Source: Triglochin maritima
Lineage: Eukaryota; Streptophyta; Magnoliopsida; Alismatales; Juncaginaceae
Assembly: GCA_963682175.1 (NCBI GenBank)
Contig: OY821787.1
Coordinates: 17,090,501 to 17,154,500, forward strand
Reading direction: 5' to 3'
Length of the DNA: 64,000 nucleotides
Made by a program: the position numbers and the translations under genes. Below are positions 46,901 to 57,621 of this stretch, one piece after another (positions within the stretch are counted from its first letter, which is position 1; the number at the start of each line of letters is the position of its first letter). The notes beneath the pieces are model-generated. The model did not search any database. It saw nothing but the letters and a program-made list of their open reading frames with translations, and was not told the DNA's origin.

Positions 46901-47504
46901 GGGCCACTCGATGGACGATTCATTTTATATGGTCATTAAAAACGATGACATGTCTTGATGTAACCTAGTTAACCCAATGGAAATATGCAAGAGAATATTA
47001 TACAAAAGTAAGTTTCTTGTTGTAGTAATTTTACTCTTCAAATGACATATATATTTAGTGGATGGGTCGGGAGCAGGATCAAGTTCCAAAATTCTATCTA
47101 CAAGATAGAGATAAAATTATTAATACATCAAAATTTAATCATTACATATGAAGATAAAATTAACCTTTAGTTGTTTTTTTCTTTGAGCATTGTTTTCTTC
47201 TTTCGAGGATTGTGCTTAATTTGTCATCTTACACATTCTAAAAGAATACTAAGGTTGTGTTTGGATGTGGTTTTTTCGAGCATTTGAGAACTTTTCATGG
47301 ACCCAAATGCCAAATAAAACTCACACATGCATCCAAACAGAATTTGTAGAAGCTGGTTTGACCACATTTTCACGCTCTTTGAGATCATAGTTTTCTCTTT
47401 GACAGAAAAGCTCTCTTAGTGAGTTTTGTACGGCTTCTGCTTTGAAAGCTCTCATTTGTCCAGTCCAATTACCTTGATGTCCTCAAGAATTGTTAAAATG
47501 ACAC
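46900..47504. other. Unassigned stretch with a small inverted repeat
   Basis: TTGTGTTTGGATG (about 47253) and CATCCAAACAGAA (about 47331) face each other, which could be a short MITE-like hairpin. No coding signal. Confidence 0.4.
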
Positions 47505-48720
47505 GACATGGGTTTGTCATTTTTAACCCATGAGTTTGTCATTTTTACCTATGGGTTGCCCTTTTTACGTAAGGGCGGTTGCCTTTTTTTAATATATGGG
47601 TTCGTCTTTTTTAACCCATAAGTTTATCCTTTTTAACCTTTGAGTTGCCCTTTTTACGTAGGGGGTTGCCTTTATTAATATATGGGTTTGTCCTTTTTAA
47701 ACCATGAGTTTGTCTTTTTTAACCTATGAGTTTCCATTTTTACGTAGGGGGGTTGTCCTTTTTAATATATGAGTTTTGAATATATAAGTTTGTCCTTTTT
47801 AACCTGTGAGTTGCCCTTTTTACGTAGGGGATTGCCCTTTTTAATATGGATCATTATACAAGGACGCAATGTCTCGGACGCACATGATGTGGTTATTACA
47901 GTCAACAGTCCAGTAAGCAAAATTCAAATGTCTTTTACTTTCTGAAATTAATTAAATAACATGTTTATTTATTTTGTGTCATATGCAACCTTTACTTTAC
48001 TCGTGCAACATTACTTTCCCAATGCAACATTTAGTTTCCCCATGCAACATTTACTTTCCCAATACAACAATTGGTTTTCCCATGCAACCTTCGGATACAA
48101 AGGTAAAATGAAAAGCATTGGGTGTTTCCATTTTAACTTCCCTGTTTGTCCTTTTTAATTTTTGATATGCTCTTTTTAATATAAGTGTTTGTCCTTTATA
48201 AGATATGAGTTTGTCCATTTTAACCTATTGGTTTGTCATTTTTAATGTGTAAATTTGTCATTTTTAAGATATGAGTTTGTCCATTTTAACATTTTGGTAT
48301 GTCCATTTTAAGGTGTGGGTTTGCCCTTTCAAGATATTGTTTGTCTTTTTTAAGGTGTGGATTTACCCTTTTTAGGATATGGGTTTGTCAATTTTAATAT
48401 ATTGGTTTGTCCTTTTTATCATCTGTGTTTGTCCTTTTAATATATGAGTTTGTCCTTTTTAACTTATGGGTTTGCCCTTTTTAACCAATGGGTTTCTCCT
48501 TTTTAACCAAGGCTTCGGTGTTATAAACATATGTGTTTTTCCTTTTTAAGTAATGAGTTTGTCCTTTTTAATATATGAGTTTGTCCTTTTTATCATCTGT
48601 GTTTGTCCTTTTTAAGCTAGGAGTCTGTCTTTTTTATCTTATGGGTTGCCCTTTGTAGCCAATAAGTTTATTCTTTTTAATATATGAGTTTGTCATTTTT
48701 ATTATATGTGTTTGTCCTCC
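47505..48720. repeat. Minisatellite, about 22-bp unit ATGGGTTTGTCCTTTTTAAC
   Basis: Dozens of variants of GGGTTTGTCCTTTTTAA occur, with a higher-order pattern at the left. TTTTTACGTA recurs near 47562, 47651, 47737 and 47816, about every 85 bp. From 47850 to 48120 the array is replaced by a different, non-repetitive segment with CATGCAACATTTAC words, then it resumes. Units are diverged, so the array is old. Confidence 0.88.
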
Positions 48721-48757
48721 TCGCCACTTCCACTTCCCCTCCCCTCCACTCCCCCTT

Positions 48758-49050
48758 CCCCTCCCTCCCTCCCAAAGGATGAACATTTAAAATGGATGAT
48801 CATTTTAAAAGAATGAATGCAATGACCATATTATCTCACATCATCTTCTTCCTCCACTCCAAGCCCTCCCAACCGCACCACCCCTCCCCCTCCCTCCCTC
48901 CCAAAGGATGAACATTTAAAGTGATGACCATTTAAAAAGGATGAATGCAATGACCATATTATCTCACATCATCTTCTTCCTTCACTCCAAGCACTCCCAA
49001 CCTCACCACCACTCCACCTCCCCCTCCCCTCCCCTCCCAAGGAGGGGTAG
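48758..49050. repeat. Tandem duplication of about 130 bp, C-rich
   Basis: CCCTCCCTCCCAAAGGATGA occurs at about 48763 and 48892, each followed by TGCAATGACCATATTATCTC and a CCTCCACTCCAAGC-like stretch. A partial third copy ends near 49040. Confidence 0.85.
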
Positions 49051-49127
49051 TTCAATCTTTCAAACTGACGTGATGTTTCTTGGAGTGTGGTAACGTACTC
49101 ACCAGCTCAGAGCTTTTTCTAGCTTTA

Positions 49128-50670
49128 TGATTAGTAGCATATCATACATTGCATTTATGCTATATATCCTTTATTTCACCCCAATTTTGTGTTACTCGAG
49201 TGTTTATTTGATGTGTTTCAGGGTTCAGGCAATAAAGAAGAGAAAGGAAGAGAAAATGATCTAAACGCAGGAAGAACGGGCTGATTTGGAAGGTCCCGGA
49301 CCTATTTGTAATGCCAAGGATTGGATTGTAACTCGGGAAGGACCCAAGTGAAAACCCAGAGGGACTTAAGTGTAAAGAAAAATATGTTGGTTGCAAAAGT
49401 CCAATATCTCCTGAACCTGAGGAGTAATTTGACAATTAAAACTAAATGGGCTCGAACCAACATTTTCGGGCGCACCACACGTGTTTATTATATTATCCAA
49501 AGTTGTGGTTAAAATTTGGAGGTGATCGGAGAAAAATAATTTGCCACTGGCGGATCGGTTAAGAGTTTGGCTCTCAACTTTTGGTCGTCGGTCGGGTTGT
49601 CGGGTTAGATCATTCCCGGACCTCCAGATCTGATTTACAGTCGTCCGATTATACCTAGATCAGTCCAAACTCTCTAATCTTTTATAAATAGACTAGTAAT
49701 GCCTCCTCCCCTTCTTGTTCCTCCTTCCCCCATTAGAGTAGGTTTTAGTTTCCTGTTTAGTAGTGTAAATAAGGGGGTTGGAGAGGAGCAAATTTTGTAT
49801 TTTTATTTTCTTAATCTAGTTTAGTTCGTGTTCTTTATGTTGATGTTTTCCATTTTATGAAATTTCTTATATGTTGTTTGCTTAATCTTGTATTTCTTCA
49901 TTTCCATTATGGGTTTAAGTTGTTTTTTTGTTTTCTTTAGTTTAAAGATGAGTTGGGAGTAGTCCATCCCCATTTGGGGGTGGAAAAGAAGGTGATGTGA
50001 TTATTTGATGTATTAGGTGTCTGTGTTAATCTTAATCCTTTGAGTCTTACATGATTTCCATAACCATCTAATGAGATTTCACTCTTATCATTGATGTGCT
50101 AATTCTCTTGAGTGATGCTTAGATTAGTGGGCCTATTTTATGGGAAATGATGAGGTGAGGATAAGGATGGAGTGGAAGAAGGAAACATGACATGTTGTAG
50201 CATGTGCTCTTGTTGGCCTCACCTTAATTAATGTATGTATGTTTTAATAATTGTGTAAATCTTATTTCATGTGGAGACATCGTGGGGTTTGTTCTTTATG
50301 CATGAGTTCATTTAGCTTCATTTCAATTATAGTTTTTTATGTTTTAATGATAATGTTTTATCTTATTTCATGTGGAGGCAAAATGCATTTGGTTTTATAG
50401 TTTTTATGTACTACATGTTGTGACAAGCACAAATGAATACATATGCATATTTTCGTATTCGCATTCTTTCTCGACCCCCTATGGGCTTAATTTTATTGTT
50501 TTTTTCTTGATTTCCTTTCGCATTATAGTATAACTCCAACCTCATTTCTCTCTTCTTTTCCCACTGGAGTACGGTGGATTTTGACTCGTACGCGCTCTCT
50601 GTGGACTTGACTCGTACTGGCCACTACTTTATCATGGTTGTACACTTGCAGTATTATAACTGATCAATCA
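49128..50670 (+). mobile_element. Athila-related solo LTR, distinct subfamily (1,543 bp)
   Basis: It begins TGATTAGTAGCATATC and ends GATCAATCA, as do the LTRs at 383-1798 and 57622-59035, but the middle is strongly diverged. The flanks cttta (49123-49127) and ctcta (50671-50675) match 4 of 5. It has a TATAAATAGAC box near 49682 and keeps the TCCATCCCC/GGGGGTGGA stem-loop at 49963-49985. No internal region. Confidence 0.83.
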
Positions 50671-50776
50671 CTCTACCCGAGAAGTTGTCTTTCATCCATT
50701 GAGTGGAGAGAGCTACTACAATGGAGGCTTCTTATTTTCAAAAGATCGTTTGACCACACATCCATGTGGGATCTAA
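50671..50776. other. Short unique spacer between two LTRs
   Basis: About 100 bp between the Athila-like solo LTR and the SIRE-type LTR; nothing is recognised in it. Confidence 0.5.
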
Positions 50777-52383
50777 TGTGCCCTAATATTAGTCCAAATG
50801 GGGGGTGAATAGACTAATTAAGTACTTTAAACAATAATTGTAAATTAAAAGCTAGAACAACAAAAGTGAAAGAGAAATATGCAAACCACAAATACTGGAT
50901 GTATAGAGGTTTGGATCCAACCACCGGATCCTAGTCCTCTCTTACAGATTACTTTTCCTCGAGCAACTTCGCGTCCTTCACTAATCTGATCTCTGTTGCG
51001 GGCCTAGATCACGCCTTTACACCACAAGCTTTGCAAACATCCTCACCTAGCTTGGACCACCTTCTCACAATCCGAGAAGAGCTTCACTCCAGAAGTTAGT
51101 ACAACTCTTGAAGAAAATACTTCAGCAAACTAATCTTGGGCAATTAAAATGAATGATGCAATCAATGAGCTAGTTTCAAGTGGGAAGATGTGAGCAAAAG
51201 GAAGTTTAAAGCAAAATGAGAGTAGTAAGAATGTTTGAGCTTGGAGAAAGATTGGTACTCTTAGAAATATGTTCTCAGCTCTATTTATAAGCTCTAAACT
51301 AATTCTAGCCGTTCGGATTAAGTTGGGAAAAGGTTGTGTAAGAATACATAAAGCAGTGATGTTTTGGACAGAAATCGAGACACCAATCGGTCGATCAGAT
51401 CGGGTAAATCAGTCGACCGGATTGTTAAGAATAAGCATTCGTTCGAACAAAGGTGCAGACAGTCGAACCAACTTGGCTAGAACTTAAGTTAACGGTTGAA
51501 CTGATGGTAAGGTTCGGTCGACTGTTTGGAGAATTTGGTCAAGATGAAACAGTGCCAATAAGATGACGGTCGAACAAAGAGGTGATTTGGTTCGACCGAA
51601 AATGACTAGTAGGAATGGAGCTGGAGAGTTTCATGAACCAGTCGACCATTTAAAAAGTCTCGGTCGACCGATAGACCAAATCTAAACTAGGGGTTAGGTG
51701 AGTATACAAATACAACCGTTGGTATAAAAAACAAGTATAACGGTCATATTTTAGACAAATACGGAAACAAAACCGGTCAAATCAAAAGGACTTTCAGTCG
51801 ACCGGTTTCCACTCTAACCAGAACACATGTCAAGATATGATAGGTGAGTGAGACGTGTATCGATTGAACTAGGTTAACTCAATTGACAAAGTGACACGGT
51901 CGACCAGGGAAAAGAATTCGGTCGACCGATTAAGCATGTGTAGGCACAATAAAGAATCGATCGAACTTAGGGAAGGTATGGTCGACCGCTTGGGAAAGGA
52001 ATAAGAGTCTGTTGAATTTTGCTCGAACCAGATGGCATTCCGGTCGACCGATTTGAACCAGAAGTCATGTTCTAAGGAAATTTCTATGTTTCGTCGATGT
52101 GCTATTGAAGTCAATTTGATATGGATTTAATTGTGAGACTTTTATAGGTTCCTTAAGGGTTATGCAATGCAATTCATCAATGATTTCAAGTGCCAAGTTA
52201 CATTATAGCCTAAGTACAAGAAATACAAAGCTATCTACTCTTCATTCTTCATTTCTTGTCTTGATCCATATTTGGTGCTGAAATGTTAGAAATGCAATAT
52301 GTGCATTCCATGATATTAAAGGATTACATGTGTTTATTGATATGTTAGTTAATCATCAAAACAGATTAGCCAAAAAGCCAACA
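50777..52383 (-). mobile_element. 3' LTR of the SIRE-type element
   Basis: On the minus strand it begins TGTTGGCTTTTTGGC next to the polypurine tract. Its other end is near TGTGCCCTAATATTAG on the + strand, so the left boundary is uncertain by a few bases. It contains ATAGAGGTTTGGATCC followed by CCTAGTCCTCTCTTAC, as in the related LTR at 44349-45812. GGTCGACC motifs lie at about 51661, 51898, 51921, 51980 and 52041. Confidence 0.83.
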
Positions 52384-52397
52384 ATCTCCCCCTTTTT
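52384..52397 (-). promoter_or_regulatory. Polypurine tract of the SIRE-type element
   Basis: The minus strand reads AAAAAGGGGGAGAT directly before the LTR start TGTTGG. This is the classic plus-strand primer site of this Copia lineage, and it fixes the LTR boundary. Confidence 0.92.
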
Positions 52398-52906
52398 GAT
52401 GATGACAACCTATCAATCTAAATACATGTTCTATTCAAGTTTTATCATCTCTAAGCTCCCCCTATCTTATAGCTCCCCCTATCTATGATGCATGTATTTA
52501 TTTCTCCCTCTTTGGCATAATAAAAAAGAAGCATACTCATGAACATAGGATTCATAATCGTTCAATCTACTCATGAGATGATATATCGGAAGCGTAAATA
52601 TGCCAAAAAGAAACAACAATCGGATTCATAACAATGCATTCAAAATAGGATTCATAAACAATAATCAACCTTACTACCAAACAACAAAGGTTCAAAATAA
52701 ATGACCCAAAAGATAGTCAAAACAAATACAGCAAGCAACCAAGTTTTCAAATCAAATACAACAATAAGCAAAGTTCAAAGCAAATAGCAAACCAAGTTCG
52801 AAGCACAACAAACAAACAAACAAAGATAGCATCACACAATCAACCGAGTCGCTGATTACAAAAATAGGAAGTGATGGAGTCAAGTGATGCTTCGATACAA
52901 TTCAGC

Positions 52907-53353
52907 TTAGAAGATGAGGATTGGATGAAGCCTCAAATGCATCAAAACGAGCAGAAGTGGAGGCTTCGAGTGCATCAACTCGGTCAGAAAGGTGCTGAAA
53001 CGACGTGCATCCATCAAACTAGAAGCTGACCAATTTCCCTGAGTCCATGCCTCTTTATCTCCCTCACGCCACCACGAACTCGACACCCGCGTAACCTGAT
53101 GTGGCATCCACCTTGGATCACTAGAGGCTTCTTCTTCCTCTTCATCGATCTTGTCTTCTTCATATTCCTCGTCAGAGGAAGGTTGTGGAGAAGAGGAGGC
53201 AACTGTCTTCATTTTGGCCAAAGTGGTCTTATCAATTGGGTACTTGTAGATTGCCGACGGGAATGGAGAGACGTTGATCATCAATTGCGCAAAGATAGCG
53301 AACAACCACATAGGATAAGGAAGATACCTTCCTTTCCGATGCCACAAATGCAA
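52907..53353 (-). pseudogene. C-terminal part of env-like ORF
   Basis: The minus-strand frame has RYLPYPMWLFAIFAQLMINV near its start, then an acidic run SSDEEYEEDKIDEEEEE and a low-complexity tail. It lies downstream of the 53639-53974 frame, and its hydrophobic opening and acidic tail resemble the second half of SIRE env-like proteins. No signal peptide or function can be claimed. Confidence 0.5.
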
Positions 53354-53638
53354 GAAAATGAAGTGTGGCCAATCTACCGCAATCTTCTTATAGATACAAT
53401 AGATGCAAATAATCTCAGAAGAGGAAATCTCGTCATGGTGGCCAACCTTGGGGTAAATATTATATGAAACAATTTACGCTAAAATGCGGGGTAGGGGGTG
53501 CAAACGAGAGGCATTGTGTTTAATTCTACCATTTACCCATTGTGGTGGCACGACATATAGTTCATCTACCATTGCCTCAACTTGAGTACCGGATATTGCG
53601 GATAGAGGTGAATCGGACTACAAGTGAATACCAAAACA

Positions 53639-53974
53639 TTATAAACCTAGAGAGGATGCAATGACTTCGGATGTAATCGTGTATTTAGTTTCATTGATCA
53701 TAGTAATGTATACATTACGATTTGAGCCATTGCTCAAATTGCAGTAAAATTGTTGCACAAGAAAGGGGTAATAAGGTTTAGATGCTGATCTAGTGTGGCA
53801 ATATGTGAGCTTATTTGCATCTAAGTATTCCTTAAGAGAGTAATGGGCAAATGTAACTACCTCAACCTTGCGGCAAGGGACGAAAGTAGAAAACGAGTAG
53901 TTGGTGTCCCAAGCTTCTTGAGCGGCATCATCGACCGGATATAAGGGATGAGTTGGCGGAGCCGGAGCACTCAT
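53639..53974 (-). pseudogene. Env-like / plant transposon protein domain fragment
   Basis: Residues include NYSFSTFVPCRKVEVVTFA, then YYPFLVQQFYCNLSNGS and a C-terminal ITSEVIASSLGL. The pattern (FA...L then YP.LV..FY.NL, then V....I...LGL) is that of the putative plant transposon protein domain found after pol in SIRE-type Copia elements. It is called env-like by position; a role in entry has not been shown for the family. Confidence 0.65.
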
Positions 53975-54179
53975 GGAGGCAGGAGGTTGATCGCGTGTCC
54001 TCTTAGTTTAGCGTTCCGAGGTGACAACGGCCGGTTCAACAGGAGCTTTGCGGGCAACCAACTTCTTGAGACCCATCAAGGAAGGAGGGTGGAGAGAGGC
54101 AAAAAATGGTGGAAATAGGTGGAGGAAGGTGGGGGTATGCAAATGGTGGATGAAAACGGCAAGATGGACGACCGGAAGA

Positions 54180-54720
54180 GGGTGGGTGGTCGACCGGAGG
54201 TAGAGGGGCGACAGCTAGGGTTAGAAGAGAGAGTGGTAGAAATGAGAGGGGAAACATGATTTTACCCTAAAAGTAGCAGAAAACGCAATAACGGTCGACC
54301 GGTCGGGTATATCGGTCGACCGAAAGTTTAAAAAATTGGGGGGAAACTTAGTTGATTTAAGCGATCGTTCGACCGGTGAGGTAAATGGTCGACCAATGAG
54401 CGAAGGAGCAAAGAGCATGGTGAAATTCGGTCGAACAAGGATGATACACCGGTCGACCGATGAACCAACAAATACGGAAAATGTAAGACCAGATGAAAAT
54501 TCGGTCGAACGAAGAACGTAAATGATAGAGGAACAAAAACCAAAACGGTCGACCGAGCGAATATGGTTCGACCAATCACTTAAGTGAACTTAAGTAGCCA
54601 ATCGAGCAAGAGGCAAATGGTTGAACGGAACAACTCTTCCGGTCGACCGAAAACATACAGAAAATCTAAAACATCCCAACACAGCAACCCGGTCGAACGG
54701 AACACCAATTCTGGTCGACT
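54180..54720. repeat. GGTCGACC palindrome array, densest block
   Basis: Exact GGTCGACC occurs at about 54190, 54293, 54313, 54387, 54453, 54546 and 54640, with GGTCGAAC variants between. It lies in the internal 3' region of the SIRE-type element, just after RNase H in the sense direction, not in the LTR. Confidence 0.88.
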
Positions 54721-54842
54721 GAAAAGTGTCTAAGCAAGAAATACAACCCAAAACACATCAAAAATCCACAATACTCAACGATTAACCCAATCAAGATGCA
54801 ATTTTCGAAATTATGGCATGATATTATCAAGTTATAAGTCAT

Positions 54843-55333
54843 TTAAGTTGCACTGCCTAGATTTAGTCTTATGTGATGGAATTGATCAACATTTAGAGGT
54901 TTTGTGAAGATATCCGCTAATTGATCATTTGTAGGGATGAATACAAGTTTGATGTCTTCCTTGGTTGCATCATCTCTAAGAAAATGATGTCTTACTTCAA
55001 TGTGCTTAGTTCTTGAATGCAAAATGGGATTTTTCAAAAGATTGATGACACTAGTATTATCACAAAAGATAGTAGTAGTTTGAAACTCAAGTTTCAAGTC
55101 TTTGAGGGTTTGCCTCATCCACAAGACTTGTGCACATGCACAACCGGTGGCAATATATTTGGCATCGGTGTTGACAATGCAACACTATTTTGTTTCTTAT
55201 TAAACCAAGAAACAAGCAATTTTCCCAAAACATGGCAAGTGCCACTAGTGCTTTTACGATCTAAAATGCAACCGACATAATCAGCGTCACTGTAAGCAAC
55301 AAGATCAAAAGCCCTAGTCTTTTGATAAAACAA
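54843..55333 (-). pseudogene. Copia RNase H
   Basis: Two overlapping frames give AYSDADYVGCILDRKSTSG and TSGTCHVLGKLLVSWFNKK, then IFCDNTSVINLLKNPILHSR, RTKHIEVRHHFLRD and QLADIFTKPL. These are the standard motifs of Copia RNase H, which removes the RNA strand after reverse transcription. A frame change lies near 55120, where the conserved middle segment is disturbed. Confidence 0.9.
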
Positions 55334-55369
55334 GCCAAAATCTTGAGAAACTATGAGATACCAAAAAAT

Positions 55370-56273
55370 TCATTTTAAAGCATTTAAGTGAGATTCTTTT
55401 GGACATGCTTGAAAACGAGCACATAAACACACGACAAACATGATGTCGAGGCGACTAGCAGTAAGGTAGAGCAAGGATTCAATCATACCTCGATATAACT
55501 TGATATCCACGTCCTCATCATTTTCATCTTTGTCCAATTTAGTGCTAGTACTCATGGGAGTCTTGTATGGTCTTCAAGACCAAAGCGTTTTAGAAGTTCC
55601 TTTGTGTACTTTGCTTGGTGTATGAAATTTCCATCAAGAGTTTGGTTGATTTGAAGTCTGAGAAAGAAATTTAGTTCACCAATTAAGCTCATCTCGAACC
55701 CGGGTTACTTGCACCAAATATAATATCATCCACATATATCTGTACCACTAATAGATCATGATCATAAGATTTCACAAAAGAGTGGTATCGACTTTACCCA
55801 CAATAAAACCTTTGTTGATTAAGAAGTTCTTTAACCTCTCGTACCAAACTCTAGGAGCTTGTTTGAGTCCATAAAGAGACTTCTTAAGTTTAAAAACATG
55901 GTTTGGGTAACTTTCATTTACAAATCCGGGGGGTGGCGCAACATATACTTCATCATTAATAAAGTCATTTAAGAAAGCACTTTTAACATCCATTTTGAAA
56001 TAGTTTTATGTCCACAAAAGATGCATATGCTAACAACATGCGAATGACTTCCATACAAGCAACGGGAGCATAAGTTTCATCAAAGTCTATCCCCTCCTCT
56101 TGGTTGTAGCCTTGAGCAACGAGTCTAGCTTTGTTTGTAACTACATTCCCGTCTTCATCAAGTTTGTTTTGAAATATCCACTTAGTTCCAATAACTGATT
56201 GGTTAGTTGGTTTTTCGACAAGTTCCCACACATCATTTCGAACAATTTGATTTAGCTCTTCATGCATAGCCAT
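55370..56273 (-). pseudogene. Copia reverse transcriptase
   Basis: Frames give VIGTKWIFQNKLDEDG, ARLVAQGYNQEEGIDFDET, then MDVKSAFLND, KSLYGLKQAPRVWYERL, the catalytic YVDD within VQIYVDDIIFGA (complement of about 55725-55760), and SRLDIMFVVCLCARF. The order is that of an intact Copia RT, but at least three frame changes or stops separate the blocks (near 55985, 55780 and 55560). Confidence 0.92.
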
Positions 56274-56461
56274 TAGCCAAAACTCATCATTACATGCTTG
56301 TTCTAGTTTCTTGGGTTCTAATGTAGAGATAAATGCATAGTCACAATTTACATGAGCTCTCTAGAGCGTGTTGTCACACCTTGAGAAACATCTCCTATCA
56401 CAAAGTCCTTCGGATGATCCTTTCTATAGGTCCAATCCTTGGGAAGTTCCTTTTTGTCCTC
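56274..56461 (-). other. Degraded linker between integrase and RT
   Basis: About 190 bases with no open frame. On the minus strand they still contain residues typical of the Copia linker just before RT, but with stops. Confidence 0.5.
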
Positions 56462-57419
56462 TTATGGAGAACTTGGAAGTTCTTGATGAGACTCAAGTGT
56501 TGCATCTTGTGATGATACATGTCTAATGATATCCATGCAATCATCATCAAGAGAGGAGTTATCTACACATGCCAACTCATCAATGTTGACGTGTAGAGAT
56601 TCCTCGACACAACTAGTTCGTTTATTGTAGACTCTATATGCTTTACTCCTATCAGAATACTCTAAAAAGATGGAATCATCGGATTTTGCATCAAATTTAT
56701 TCAAATTATCTTTAGTATTGAGGACAAAATATTTTGAACCAAAAGCTTTAAAGTAAGCGATTTTAGGAATATGGTTATGCCAAGGCTCAAAAGGGGTTTT
56801 CTTCAAAATGGGTCTAATGAGAACACAATTTAAAACACAGCAAGATGTATTAACGGCTTCGCACCAAAAATATTTTGGAAGCCCTTTTTCCACAAGCATG
56901 GTTCTTGTCATTTCTTGAAGTGTTCTATTTTTCCTCTCAACTACCCCCATTTTGTTGAGGAGTGCGAGGAAAGGAGAAGTTATGCTCAATTCCATATTTT
57001 CCACAAATTTTTTGAAACGAATCATTTTCAAATTCTCCTCCATGATCACTACGAATAGCGATTATGTTAGAATATTTTTCCCTTTGAACACGTTTGCAAA
57101 AACTATTAAATCTTTCAAAAGCATCGTGTTTGTTTGCTGAAAAACCCCAAGTGAATCTTGAGAAATCATCAACAATAACAAAAGCATATTTTTTCCCTTC
57201 TAGACTTACGGTCCGTGAGGGTCCAAAAATATCCAAATGCAAAAGCTCAAGAGGTTTTGAAGTTGACACCACATTTAGGGATTTGAAAGAAGATTTAAAT
57301 TGTTTTCCAAATTGGCATGCATCACAAAGCTTGTCCTTTTTTAAATCAATTTTTGGTGGTCCTTTAACCAATTTAAGTTTGGATAATTTGTGCAATTGCG
57401 ACATACTAATATGACCCAA
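56462..57419 (-). pseudogene. Copia GAG-pre-integrase and integrase
   Basis: The first frame (57419-56937) contains CDACQFGKQFKSS, LHLDIFGPSRTVSLEGK, FVIVDDFSRFTW and RSDHGGEFENDSF. The second (57049-56462) contains GVVERKNRTLQEMTRTML and EKGLPKYFWCEAV. Together they hold the catalytic D, D and E. One frameshift at about 56940-57049 separates the second D from E. Integrase inserts the DNA copy into the chromosome. Upstream sequence runs only 200 bp before the Athila insertion. Confidence 0.93.
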
Positions 57420-57621
57420 TCGATTATGTCATAACCAAGCTTCGTCATTTGAGGCAACTAGACAAGTTTCAACATTCAAATTGTTAAGGTTATCAATATA
57501 CACGATGTAAATATTATTTGATCTATAACCTTTGAAAACGGTTTTTATGCCATGTTTAGAAATGATATGGCAAGTAGGTTTATCACACACAACTAGGAAA
57601 TTTTATCGCTTAATTGACTTG

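Larger units (their letters stand above)
50777..57617 (-). mobile_element. SIRE-type Copia element, 5' end lost to Athila insertion
   Basis: Reading right to left: GAG-pre-integrase/integrase, RT, RNase H, a long 3' region with an env-like frame and GGTCGACC arrays, a polypurine tract, then the 3' LTR. The order and the post-pol env-like frame match SIRE/Maximus Copia elements. Gag, protease and the 5' LTR are missing because an Athila LTR starts at 57622. Multiple stops and frameshifts make it inactive. Confidence 0.9.

Noticed and set aside
47252..47345. GTTTGGATG / CATCCAAAC pair as a complete MITE
   Set aside because: The inverted match is only about 13 bp and I could not find a target duplication, so it is mentioned only as a small inverted repeat.
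26020..54720. GGTCGACC arrays as a possible CRISPR-like repeat-spacer array
   Set aside because: Spacing is irregular, motifs are short and palindromic, no cas-like genes exist, and the DNA is plant nuclear.
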